From the NCBI GenBank assembly GCA_030647575.1, contig JAUSJS010000371.1, positions 1 to 14,471 of the forward strand: 14,471 nucleotides of DNA, in the 5' to 3' direction. Positions 7,354-14,269 of this stretch are shown piece by piece. Source of the DNA: Candidatus Limnocylindrales bacterium. GTDB taxonomy: Bacteria; Chloroflexota; Limnocylindria; Limnocylindrales; CSP1-4. The position numbers were made by a program, and so were the translations under genes. The stretch's first letter is position 1; every line of letters starts with the position of its first letter. The notes beneath the pieces were generated by a model. The model ran no database searches and had not been told where the DNA came from. It worked only from the letters and a program-made list of their open reading frames with translations.

Positions 7354-7593
7354 ATGGCCGCCCCCACCGACTGGATCACCCTTGGCGAGGCGGCGGAGAT
7401 CCTGGCCGCCGCCAATATCCACTTCACGCCGGCTACGATCGGCGGTTGGGCTCGAAGCGGACGCCTGCAGAGCATCAAGCTGGGCGGCAGGCGGTTCGTC
7501 CGGCGCGGCGAGGTGCGGGCGCTAGTCGCCGCTCCTCGGCGCGTTCGGGGCGAGGACGTTCAGCCAGCGCTGTTCGAGGACCTGGGGGGCTGA
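7354..7593 (+). CDS. Small excisionase/MerR-like HTH DNA-binding protein (79 aa)
   Basis: A compact winged HTH of the excisionase/MerR N-terminal type. It has LGEAAEILAA (10-19) as first helix, HFTPATIGGWARSGRL (23-38) as turn and recognition helix, and IKLGGRRFVRRGEVRAL (41-57) as wing and following helix. No integrase or phage gene lies nearby, so it is probably a small chromosomal transcription or genome-architecture factor rather than a phage Xis. It starts 3 bases after the FmdB-type stop, which suggests coupling. GGGC-TGA-GCCC forms a tiny stem around its own stop (7587-7597). The last residues (PALFEDLGG) are acidic and hydrophobic and could be a contact tail. Confidence 0.75.
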   Translation: MAAPTDWITLGEAAEILAAANIHFTPATIGGWARSGRLQSIKLGGRRFVRRGEVRALVAAPRRVRGEDVQPALFEDLGG

Positions 7594-7605
7594 GCCCGAC
7601 CCCCG

Positions 7606-8541
7606 ATGGACGCTCGCGCGTTCCTGGCTCGGATCCTGGAGCAGCCGCGGGTGGTCGCCGTTCGGACGGTCCTGGACACGTACGGCCGAGCGGCGGGCGG
7701 CCTGCTGGCCAACGGACTCGCGTTCTCGGCCCTCTTCGCCGCGATTCCCACGACGCTGCTGGTGCTCGGCCTGGCCGGCTGGGTCGCCGGCGAGGATCCC
7801 ACGATTCGGGAGCTGGTCATCGAGGCTTTCATCGCCGCGCTCCCACCGCTCGCCGATCTCATCCGCGGCTCGGTCGACGCGGTCACAGAGGGGGCCGCGC
7901 TGACGTCCGTCGTCGGCGTGGTTGGCTTGGTCTGGACGGTCAGCCAACTGGTCGGCGCCGTGGACGTCGCATTCGCCCGCATCTTCTCCGACGTACCCGA
8001 GCGAGGCGCGCTACTGCGGACGGTTCGAGGCTTCGTCGTCGTCGGCCTTCTGGCGGCGACGGTCATCGTCATCATCGCGAGCCTCGGTCTGGTTGCGGCG
8101 CTCGACACGTTGAGCGGGACCCAGGGATCGCTGGCGCGAACGGCCGTCGGGTGGCTCGGGTCGCCCCCGTTCCTCGCCGTCGCCGCCAGCGTCGCGGTCA
8201 TCGTCTGTTATCGGAAGCTGCCACCCCGGCCACCACGCTGGCGTGCCCTGGTCCTCCCGGCGGTGATCGTCGGCGTGATCCTGGTGGTCCTGAGCCAGGT
8301 CTTCACGTTTCTCGTGCCACGGCTGGTTGGGGTGGCGGAGCTGGCCGGATCGCTTGCATCGGGCTTCGTCGCCCTCGCCTGGCTGTCGTTCTCGTTCCAG
8401 GCGCTCCTGCTGGGCGCCGCCTGGGTTCGGGTTCGTGATGCGGGACTTCCCGGCGCGGTTGCCGGTCCATCGCCGTCGGCCGGGTCAGCGCCCCTGGAGG
8501 GTGCCGCAGCGCCGGCAGAACCGGGCGGTCGCGGAGAGTGA
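7606..8541 (+). CDS. YihY/BrkB-family inner-membrane protein (311 aa)
   Basis: Polytopic membrane protein of the YihY/virulence-factor-BrkB family. Its biochemical role is not established; some members were once called ribonuclease BN by mistake. Seen: a family-like N-terminal amphipathic region with NGLAFSALFAAIPTTLLVLGL (36-56), then hydrophobic segments near 99-118, 141-166, 187-201, 217-238 and 248-275. The signature KLPPRPPRWRALVLPAVIVG (204-223) matches the RWRDVLPGA block before the last segments. The final 35 or so residues are a Pro/Gly/Ala-rich tail outside the conserved core. The last 57 bases overlap tail-to-tail with the minus-strand zinc-ribbon gene. It is the fourth gene of the run from 6196, starting 12 bases after the HTH stop. 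Confidence 0.85.
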   Translation: MDARAFLARILEQPRVVAVRTVLDTYGRAAGGLLANGLAFSALFAAIPTTLLVLGLAGWVAGEDPTIRELVIEAFIAALPPLADLIRGSVDAVTEGAALTSVVGVVGLVWTVSQLVGAVDVAFARIFSDVPERGALLRTVRGFVVVGLLAATVIVIIASLGLVAALDTLSGTQGSLARTAVGWLGSPPFLAVAASVAVIVCYRKLPPRPPRWRALVLPAVIVGVILVVLSQVFTFLVPRLVGVAELAGSLASGFVALAWLSFSFQALLLGAAWVRVRDAGLPGAVAGPSPSAGSAPLEGAAAPAEPGGRGE

Positions 8542-9618
8542 CAGCCCACAGCTGACGCACGGCTGGACCCCGCTCGAGGTCCGGCCAGGTGCGGGCGGCG
8601 CCGTCACGAGCTCCTCGTTGGAGGCAGCCCAAAGTGCCTCGATGCCGCCCTGGGGTGCTGCGGGCCGGCCGAGGAACGGCAGCCCCGCGGCCGGCGTCGA
8701 GGCCGGCCAGTGCGGCCTGGCCGGCCACTGGGGCTCGCCGGTTGGCAGCTCGGACGGAGCTGCGTTGGCCTGAAGTGGGACGCCTCCGTCGCGCTCGGAC
8801 GGCGACGCGGGTGGCGTGCTGCCGGTCGGGTCCGGCGCGGTGATCCGCCAGGTGGGCTGCTCGACCACGTCGGCGCCCGTGGCCGCGGCCAGAGCCTGGG
8901 GTTCGGGCCCCGGCGCGGCCTCCGCGGTCTCCGGCTCGGCGGCGCGCTCGGCGGTCGCCGCGGCGTCGTGTCGCCCTCGTTCGTAGGCATCCAGTTCGGC
9001 ATCGAGGCTCTGGCCAGGACGGAAGCGCCGGAGCAGGCCGGCTGTCTGGGCGGCGGCCTTGCCCGCCGCGTCACGAGCGACGGGGGGCGTTTCCTCGGAC
9101 TCCGCGGCGGCGATCGGCTCGACCTCGGGCTGCGCCTCGGCGCGCGGCTCGACCTCGGTCGCATCGGCGCTCTCGCCTCCCGCGGCGACTTCGGTGAGGG
9201 TTGGCCACGCATCGTGCGGCTGGTCGGGTGTGCCATTGGTTGGAGGCGGCTCGCCGACGAGGACCGCCCTCAGGTCGTCGATCTCAGCGGCCGGTTCCGG
9301 CAGCGCGAGCGGCGCGCACGACAGGCAGCGTACCTCGGGCTCGTTCCAGCAGTTGGGGCAGGTGTACTGCCGGCACGACATGCAGAAGTTGAAGGTCTTG
9401 TGGAACGCGTCCAGCTGATGGGCGGTCGCCTCGCGATCCGTCTCGCTGCGGGCGGAGGCCATCGCCTCGTCGATCGAGGTGTCATCCGACAGGACGAAGT
9501 TCTTCAGGCCCCGCGACAACACCTTGACGCCCTTGAGGCGAACCCGCGGGCGCGCGGATTCGAAGGTGTAGCGGGTGCCGCATCGTTCGCAGAACGATTC
9601 GGTCAGGATCTCGGTCAT
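8485..9618 (-). CDS. Multi-cysteine protein with zinc ribbons at both ends (377 aa)
   Basis: Not recognised. The N-terminal 105 residues carry four CxxC pairs (C10/C13, C79/C82, C87/C90, C98/C101), enough for two zinc sites. The C-terminus has a zinc ribbon, C354xxC357 then C368xxC371. Between them (about 105-345) is an Ala/Glu/Pro/Thr-rich, acidic, probably disordered linker. No signal peptide or membrane segment is seen. Start: ATG 9618, with GGGGA close in front and a TATACT promoter 60 bases upstream; the open frame further upstream (to 9861) runs through that promoter and is a shadow. The gene is divergent from the fhaA operon, 182 bases away, and could be co-regulated with it. Its last 18 codons, including C368 and C371, overlap the YihY-family gene on the other strand. 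A tethering or scaffold role is possible but speculative. Confidence 0.8.
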   Translation of the reverse strand: MTEILTESFCERCGTRYTFESARPRVRLKGVKVLSRGLKNFVLSDDTSIDEAMASARSETDREATAHQLDAFHKTFNFCMSCRQYTCPNCWNEPEVRCLSCAPLALPEPAAEIDDLRAVLVGEPPPTNGTPDQPHDAWPTLTEVAAGGESADATEVEPRAEAQPEVEPIAAAESEETPPVARDAAGKAAAQTAGLLRRFRPGQSLDAELDAYERGRHDAAATAERAAEPETAEAAPGPEPQALAAATGADVVEQPTWRITAPDPTGSTPPASPSERDGGVPLQANAAPSELPTGEPQWPARPHWPASTPAAGLPFLGRPAAPQGGIEALWAASNEELVTAPPAPGRTSSGVQPCVSCGLSLSATARFCRRCGTLQGR

Positions 9619-9621
9619 CGG

Positions 9622-9631
9622 TCCCCGGGGA
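9622..9631. repeat. Perfect palindrome over the ribosome site of the gene starting at 9618
   Basis: TCCCCGGGGA is a perfect 10-bp palindrome 3 bases in front of the minus-strand ATG (9618-9616). It contains the only purine run (GGGGA) available as a Shine-Dalgarno. Pairing would hide that site. Confidence 0.3.
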
Positions 9632-9644
9632 TAGCGCGGATCAG

Positions 9645-9683
9645 TCCGAGCGCGTTCGCCGCTCGGAACGGGGCGAGAGTATA
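9645..9683 (-). promoter_or_regulatory. TATACT promoter element plus 8-bp inverted repeat, leader of the 9618 gene
   Basis: TATACT (9683-9678, minus strand) within CTATACTC is the likely -10, with a start near 9671. No -35 is recognisable at 16-18 bases. Directly downstream TCCGAGCG (9645-9652) and CGCTCGGA (9660-9667) form a perfect 8-bp dyad with a 7-base loop. The dyad is either a hairpin at the 5' end of the mRNA or an operator over the transcript start. Confidence 0.45.
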
Positions 9684-9782
9684 GCGCACCGGTTTCCGGG
9701 GCCCTGGAACGGGGGTACCGCGTAATCCATCGGATGGTCAGGGCACCGAATGAGGTTCGACGGCGTGCCGCCGGCCCTCTGC

Positions 9783-9788
9783 TAGACT
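9783..9788 (+). promoter_or_regulatory. Possible -10 of the fhaA operon
   Basis: TAGACT ends 12 bases before the fhaA ATG (9801), giving a predicted leader of only about 6 bases. No Shine-Dalgarno is visible in front of the ATG. The transcript may be nearly leaderless, as is common in high-GC bacteria. No convincing -35 is seen; TTCGAC (9756-9761) is 21 bases away. Confidence 0.35.
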
Positions 9789-9800
9789 CCGCCACCGACC

Positions 9801-10583
9801 ATGCCGCCCCTGGCCGCCATCGAGCGGTTCTTCGAACGCCTCTTCGAACGCCCGTCGGCACGCCTCTTCCGCACGCACGTGCAGCCGGTGCAGATCCAGC
9901 GCCGGATCGAGCGCGCGATGGAAACCGGACGACGGCCGAGCGCGGACCGGACGCTCGTCCCGAATCGGTTCATCGTCCACCTCCACCCGGACGACCTGGC
10001 TGGATTCGCCGACATGGCGGACGGGCTGGCCTCAGGGCTGGCGGACGAGGCGCTCTCCTTCGCTCGTGCCCATCACTACGCCCTGACCGATCGACCACGG
10101 GTGGACCTGGTGGCCGATCCGACCGTCCTGCGTGCCGACATCCGGGTCGACGCCCGATTGACGTCAGCGCAGGCTGCCGAGCGGGCCAGCGGATCGGGCG
10201 CGTCGTCGGAGCCCTCGGACCGGGGCGGACTGGACGACCCGACGGCGACGGCGGTCTTCACCCTGCCGCATTCGAGGGCCCCTCGCGCGGTCCTCCGCGT
10301 GATCGACCCTGACGGGCGGACGCGCGAGCACGTCATCGAGGCCGGCGGTCTCACCATCGGACGAGGCGAGGACAACGACCTGGTCGCTCGCGACCTTCGT
10401 GTATCACGCCACCACGGACGGATCGTGGGGCGCCGAGGGACCCTCGTCTACCTGGACCGAGGCAGCACCAACGGCTCGAAGGTCAACGGCGAGCCGGTCA
10501 CCGAGGTCGTGCTGGGCGTCGGAGACCGGCTCGAGGTCGGGGATACGGCGCTCATCCTCGAGGTGGCCGGGGCGCCCGACTGA
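9801..10583 (+). CDS. fhaA: FhaA-like protein: DUF3662 domain plus FHA domain (260 aa)
   Basis: Phosphothreonine-reading regulator of envelope growth. Residues 1-115 match the FhaA N-terminal domain (DUF3662): ERFFERLFERP near the start, then VQIQRRIERAM, VPNRFIVHLHPDD and a beta-alpha core. A short Ser/Gly/Asp-rich linker (about 120-150) follows, then an FHA domain (163-255) with G187-R188, S202-R203-H204-H205 and STNG (222-225), the complete phosphopeptide-binding set. In mycobacteria, FhaA binds phosphorylated MviN/MurJ-type partners; that partner is not in this window. It is shorter than mycobacterial FhaA (over 500 aa), mostly in the linker. It is first in the fhaA-fhaB-rodA-pbpA operon and overlaps fhaB by one base (TGATG). 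Confidence 0.9.
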   Translation: MPPLAAIERFFERLFERPSARLFRTHVQPVQIQRRIERAMETGRRPSADRTLVPNRFIVHLHPDDLAGFADMADGLASGLADEALSFARAHHYALTDRPRVDLVADPTVLRADIRVDARLTSAQAAERASGSGASSEPSDRGGLDDPTATAVFTLPHSRAPRAVLRVIDPDGRTREHVIEAGGLTIGRGEDNDLVARDLRVSRHHGRIVGRRGTLVYLDRGSTNGSKVNGEPVTEVVLGVGDRLEVGDTALILEVAGAPD

Positions 10584-11020
10584 TGGACGGCTTCACGCTC
10601 GTGCTGTGGGGCGCCCGGCTGCTCTTCCTCCTTTTGCTCTATGTCTTCCTCGCGCGGGTGATCCGTGCGCTTCTGCGCGACCTTCGGGCGGCTGCCCGCG
10701 AGCCGGTCGACCGTCCGGGGCGTCTCGTCGTCCTCGAGTCGCCGGGCGGGGAGCCTGCCGTCGGGCGCTCGTTCGGGCTCGACGTGATCACGCCGCTCGG
10801 TCGCGACGTCAACAACGCGATCGTCATCGACGATCCGTTCGCCTCGGCTGAACACGCCGTCCTCACCTACCGGGGTCGGAGCTGGTATCTCGAGGATCTC
10901 GAGAGCACGAACGGGTCCTACATCAACGGGCAGCCGATCGACGGGGTGGCGGCGCTGGGCTACGGCGACGAGCTCCAGATCGGCCAGGTTCGCTTCCGCC
11001 TCGAACGAACGCGGGCATGA
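10583..11020 (+). CDS. fhaB: FhaB-like membrane-anchored FHA protein (145 aa)
   Basis: One membrane segment at the N-terminus (about 5-28, LLFLLLLYVFLA core), then a basic stretch and a cytoplasmic FHA domain (47-140). The FHA motifs present are LGR (72-74), SAEH (88-91), STNG (108-111) and N115-G116. The Arg of the usual SRxH is replaced (S-A-E-H), as in several FhaB-type domains. The layout and the size (about 145-155 aa) match actinobacterial FhaB/FipA, which links the divisome or elongasome to Ser/Thr kinase signalling. Start: ATG 10583 overlapping the fhaA stop. It ends in an ATGA overlap with rodA. The kinase that would phosphorylate its ligands is not encoded in the window. Confidence 0.88.
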   Translation: MDGFTLVLWGARLLFLLLLYVFLARVIRALLRDLRAAAREPVDRPGRLVVLESPGGEPAVGRSFGLDVITPLGRDVNNAIVIDDPFASAEHAVLTYRGRSWYLEDLESTNGSYINGQPIDGVAALGYGDELQIGQVRFRLERTRA

Positions 11021-12459
11021 CGGCGCAGGCGGGGCGCGCCGGGACGTCGCCCGCACCACGCAGCCTGCCCCGAGTGCTGGGACCGATCCGCCCGCGGGCC
11101 CGCTGGCAGGAGCTCCGGTTACTGCTCCTGGTGGCACTCACGCTGGCGATCGGGAGCGTCTCGCTCGGCACGGCGCTCACCGGCGAGGTCGGGCTGCACG
11201 ACCCGTGGGGGCTCGGCATCTATCTCGCGGCACTGCTTGGTGCGCACGGGGCGCAGGTGCTGGCCGGGCGCCGGACGGACCAGATCCTCCTGCCGGCCGT
11301 TGCCATGCTCGGCGGACTGTCGCTGCTGCTGATGGAGCGGCTGCCCCAGGATCTCGTCATCCAGCGCTTCTTCGGGACCTCGTTCGGGCTGGCCGAGGTC
11401 CAGCTCATCTGGCTGGTCGGCGCGATCACCGTCGCAGCCACCCTGGGCATCATCGTCCGCTCGGACAGCTGGCTGCGCCGCTACAAGTACACCTGGGCCG
11501 CGGTCGGGGTCGGGTTGCTGTTGTTGACCTTCGTCCTCGGGACCGAGATCAACGGCCAGCGCCTGACCCTCCAGATCGGCCCGATCAGCGGCCAGCCGTC
11601 CGAGCTGCTCAAGGTGATCCTGGTCGTCTTCCTGGCTGGCTATCTCTCCGAGAACCGGGCCCTGCTGGTCGAGCAGGACACGCGCGTCGGTCCGCTCCGG
11701 CTGCCGCCCCTCCCATACCTCGCCCCGATGGTGGCGATGTGGGCGATCGCGCTGGGGATCGTCGTCGTCCAGCGCGACCTCGGCGCCGCGCTGCTCTTCT
11801 TCGGGGTCTTCCTGGCCCTGCTCTACGCCGCCACCGGACGGATCAGCCTGGTCCTCATCGGCCTGGTCCTGTTTCTGCTCGGGAGCGCGGCGATGGCCAA
11901 CTTGTTCGAGCACATCCGGACCCGGATCGACATCTGGATCGACCCGTTCAGCGACCCCCTCGGAGCCGGCTACCAGGTCATCCAGGCCCTCCACGCGTTC
12001 GCCCGGGGCGGCCTGCTGGGGATGGGCCTCGGCGGCGGACTGCCCGAGATCGGTGGCCGGCCACCGATTCCCGAGATCCACACGGACTTCCCGCTGGCCG
12101 CGCTTGGCGAGGAGCTCGGCATCGTCGGCGTCGTGGCGATCCTGGGTATCTACCTGGTGATCGTCCAGCGCGGCCTGCGGATCGGCGTGGCCGCCGCCGA
12201 TGACTATCGCTCGCTGCTGGCGATCGGGCTGGCGCTGGTCATCGGGATCCAGGCATTCATCATCGCGGCGGGAAACCTGAAGGTTCTGCCGCTGACCGGG
12301 GTCACGCTGCCGTTCATCAGCTATGGCGGCTCCTCGCTCCTTGCGAACGCCGTGGTTGTGGGGCTCCTCCTGGCGCTCTCCGACAAGGGCGTCGAGCCGC
12401 CGCCTTTGCCACGACCTGGATCGCGCTGGCGCCGTCTCACCCGACGGGCGGCAGCCTGA
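11017..12459 (+). CDS. rodA: RodA/FtsW-family SEDS peptidoglycan glycosyltransferase (480 aa)
   Basis: Polytopic inner-membrane enzyme that polymerises lipid II into glycan strands with its partner PBP. About ten or more hydrophobic segments are visible from residue 33 on. Family landmarks: NGQRLTLQIGPISGQPSELLK (179-199), the counterpart of the GaRRWi...QPSE motif; QRDLGAALLF (252-261); IDPFSDPLGAGYQVIQ (308-323), with D309 at the essential catalytic Asp position of SEDS proteins; PEIHTDFPLAALGEELG (352-368); and LPLTGVTLPFISYGGSS (424-440). Its place next to a PBP2-type pbpA and behind two fha genes favours the RodA (elongation) assignment over FtsW. The N-terminal 30 residues are polar and basic. 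It overlaps fhaB by ATGA and pbpA by TGATG. Confidence 0.93.
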   Translation: MTAQAGRAGTSPAPRSLPRVLGPIRPRARWQELRLLLLVALTLAIGSVSLGTALTGEVGLHDPWGLGIYLAALLGAHGAQVLAGRRTDQILLPAVAMLGGLSLLLMERLPQDLVIQRFFGTSFGLAEVQLIWLVGAITVAATLGIIVRSDSWLRRYKYTWAAVGVGLLLLTFVLGTEINGQRLTLQIGPISGQPSELLKVILVVFLAGYLSENRALLVEQDTRVGPLRLPPLPYLAPMVAMWAIALGIVVVQRDLGAALLFFGVFLALLYAATGRISLVLIGLVLFLLGSAAMANLFEHIRTRIDIWIDPFSDPLGAGYQVIQALHAFARGGLLGMGLGGGLPEIGGRPPIPEIHTDFPLAALGEELGIVGVVAILGIYLVIVQRGLRIGVAAADDYRSLLAIGLALVIGIQAFIIAAGNLKVLPLTGVTLPFISYGGSSLLANAVVVGLLLALSDKGVEPPPLPRPGSRWRRLTRRAAA

Positions 12460-13952
12460 TGCTTGGCCCGACCGGTGCCAGCCCGCCACTCGGTCCGACG
12501 ACGATCCACGTCGCGCTGCTGCTGTCGGTCGCCTTTGCGGTGCTGGCCGGCGCGGCCGGCTACTGGGGCGTGGTTCGCGCGCCGGAGCTGGCTCGCTCAC
12601 CTGACGACGCGGCGGTCATCGCGGCGTCGCGCACCGTGCCGCGCGGGCAGATCCTGGATCGGGACGGCACGGTCCTGGCCAGCAACGAGGCGGACGAGAA
12701 CGGCGAGCTCTACCGCGTCTACCTCAGCCCGACGATCAGCCAGGTGATCGGCTACGCGTCGCGGATCTACGGCCGGGCCGGCCTTGAGCGAACCTTCGAC
12801 GCAGAGCTCACCGGCCTGGCCGGCGATCCGCTGACCGACGCCTTCGCCAAGTTCGGGGCGCAACGCTACGACCCGAAGGATCTCACCCTGTCCCTCTCCC
12901 ATGACCTGCAGCAGGCCGCCGTTTCGGCCCTCGGCAAGCGCCGCGGGGCGGTCGTCATGCTGGATCCGCGGACCGGTGAGGTCCTGGCGCTGGCATCGAC
13001 GCCGACCTACAACGCCTCCAGGCTCGCCAACCCCGCGACCGCCGCCGCCACGTTCGAGGCGCTGCGGGACAGCCCGGCACAGCCCCTGCTGCCGCGCGCG
13101 ACCCTGGGTCGGTACGTGCCGGGCTCGGTGTTCAAGATCGTGACCGCCATCGCCGGCCTTGGTTCCGGGGCGATCACGGCCGAGACGACATACACGGAAC
13201 AGCCGCGTGCCGAGCGCACCGGCCTGCTGGTCGAGGGCTTCCGCGTTCGGGACGGGCACCACCCCGAGACGGGCTCGACGGCGCTGGACCTCATCGGTGC
13301 GACCGAGGTCTCCTGCAACATCTGGTACTCGCTCACCGGCCTGGAGACGGGCGGCGCCGCCCTCGTCGACTACGCGGGACGGATGGGGTTCGGCGCCCCG
13401 CTCCCGTTCGACCTGCCGACCGCGATCTCGCAGGTAACCAACGGCAGCGGCACCGATCCGGGCGGGTTCGTCGACGATGTCGAGCTGGCGAACGCGTCGT
13501 TCGGCCAGGCCGAGACGTTCGTGACTCCCCTCCAGATGGCGCTGGTGGCCGCCACGGTCGCCAACGACGGCGAGCTGATGCGACCGTGGCTCGTCACCGC
13601 CTTGAGCGGGGCCGGCGGGAAGCGGACGATCGGCCCGGAGTCGATGGGTCGGATGCTCTCCGCGACCGATGCCCGGGCGATCAACGAGGCGATGGTCCAG
13701 GCCGTGGAGGGGCCGCTCGGCCGCCGGTTCACCTCGGGAGCCAAGGTGTCCGGCGTGACCACGGCCGGCAAGTCCGGCACGGCCGAGCTCGGCGGCAGCG
13801 GCGAGCCGCATTCCTGGTTCATCGGCTTCGCGCCGGCCGACGACCCCCAGGTCGTCATCGCGGTCCTCGTCGAGCAGGCCGGGCGGGGTGGAGAGGTGGC
13901 GGCCCCGATCGCGGGTCGCCTGATGACCCGGTGGCTCAAGGGCGGCGAATGA
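12459..13952 (+). CDS. pbpA: Penicillin-binding protein 2-type transpeptidase PbpA (497 aa)
   Basis: Class B PBP: one N-terminal anchor (about 17-37), a short pedestal region containing PRGQILDRDGTVLA (61-74), and a transpeptidase domain (about 160-495). Catalytic motifs are complete: S223-V-F-K226 (SxxK), S285-C-N287 (SxN) and K438-S-G-T441 (KTG variant). The enzyme acts outside the cell membrane, cross-linking glycan made by the adjacent SEDS protein. The length matches actinobacterial PbpA (about 490 aa) and is shorter than the E. coli PBP2. The SxN motif ends in SCN with a bulky C, still acceptable. Start: ATG 12459 overlapping the rodA stop by one base. It overlaps the next small gene by ATGA. 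Confidence 0.93.
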   Translation: MLGPTGASPPLGPTTIHVALLLSVAFAVLAGAAGYWGVVRAPELARSPDDAAVIAASRTVPRGQILDRDGTVLASNEADENGELYRVYLSPTISQVIGYASRIYGRAGLERTFDAELTGLAGDPLTDAFAKFGAQRYDPKDLTLSLSHDLQQAAVSALGKRRGAVVMLDPRTGEVLALASTPTYNASRLANPATAAATFEALRDSPAQPLLPRATLGRYVPGSVFKIVTAIAGLGSGAITAETTYTEQPRAERTGLLVEGFRVRDGHHPETGSTALDLIGATEVSCNIWYSLTGLETGGAALVDYAGRMGFGAPLPFDLPTAISQVTNGSGTDPGGFVDDVELANASFGQAETFVTPLQMALVAATVANDGELMRPWLVTALSGAGGKRTIGPESMGRMLSATDARAINEAMVQAVEGPLGRRFTSGAKVSGVTTAGKSGTAELGGSGEPHSWFIGFAPADDPQVVIAVLVEQAGRGGEVAAPIAGRLMTRWLKGGE

Positions 13953-14236
13953 GCGACGAGGAAGGATCCGATGTCGCGCCCCGCGATGGCCCCGAGCCTT
14001 CGGCCGCGGTCGGTCGGACCGAGGCCGGTTCTGCACCGGCACCGGCCGTGCCGCGCGAGCCGCGGCCGATGATCGAGCGGCTGGGCCTCGCAGCCGTCGC
14101 TCTGGTCCTGGCCGTCCTGTTCGGTGGCGTCGCGGCGGCGTCGTGGGTCGGTGGCGAGCCCTTCCTGGCGGCGATGGGCGCGATCGGTAGCCTGATGACC
14201 CTCTGGGTGGGCGCGCTGACACTGATCCGCGGTTGA
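13949..14236 (+). CDS. Small two-helix membrane protein, fifth gene of the fha-rodA-pbpA operon (95 aa)
   Basis: No family recognised. The N-terminal 40 residues are acidic and Pro/Ala/Glu-rich. Two hydrophobic helices follow (about 45-66 and 72-93) joined by a short GGE turn, ending in a basic Arg-Gly. Predicted topology: polar N-terminus and C-terminus on the same side, hairpin in the membrane. The start (ATG 13949) overlaps the pbpA stop in ATGA, the same arrangement as the other operon junctions, which supports a real gene. It occupies the slot where actinobacterial clusters have pknA/pknB. Inferred to be an accessory membrane subunit of the RodA-PBP complex. Confidence 0.7.
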   Translation: MSDEEGSDVAPRDGPEPSAAVGRTEAGSAPAPAVPREPRPMIERLGLAAVALVLAVLFGGVAAASWVGGEPFLAAMGAIGSLMTLWVGALTLIRG

Positions 14237-14269
14237 CCGGAACCGTCAGCGGCCGTGATCGGGGCGTCC

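Noticed and set aside
7354..7593. Phage excisionase marking a prophage or integrated element
   Set aside because: No integrase, attachment repeat, tRNA or composition change is seen nearby. The gene sits in a chromosomal run with short gaps.
8710..9684. Plus-strand open frame opposite the multi-cysteine gene
   Set aside because: It is Gly/Arg-rich with no domain, while the minus strand has ordered CxxC pairs and a promoter.
9619..9861. Upstream extension of the multi-cysteine protein frame
   Set aside because: It crosses its own TATACT element and overlaps the fhaA start on the other strand. The sequence is Arg-rich without family features.
11119..12600. Long minus-strand open frame opposite rodA
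   Set aside because: It is Asp/Gln/Arg-rich, which is what the reverse strand of a hydrophobic GC-rich gene gives. The plus strand encodes a clear SEDS protein.
13586..13948. Plus-strand frame upstream of the 95-aa protein
   Set aside because: It overlaps the PbpA transpeptidase domain in another frame. The ATGA overlap at 13949 gives the natural start.
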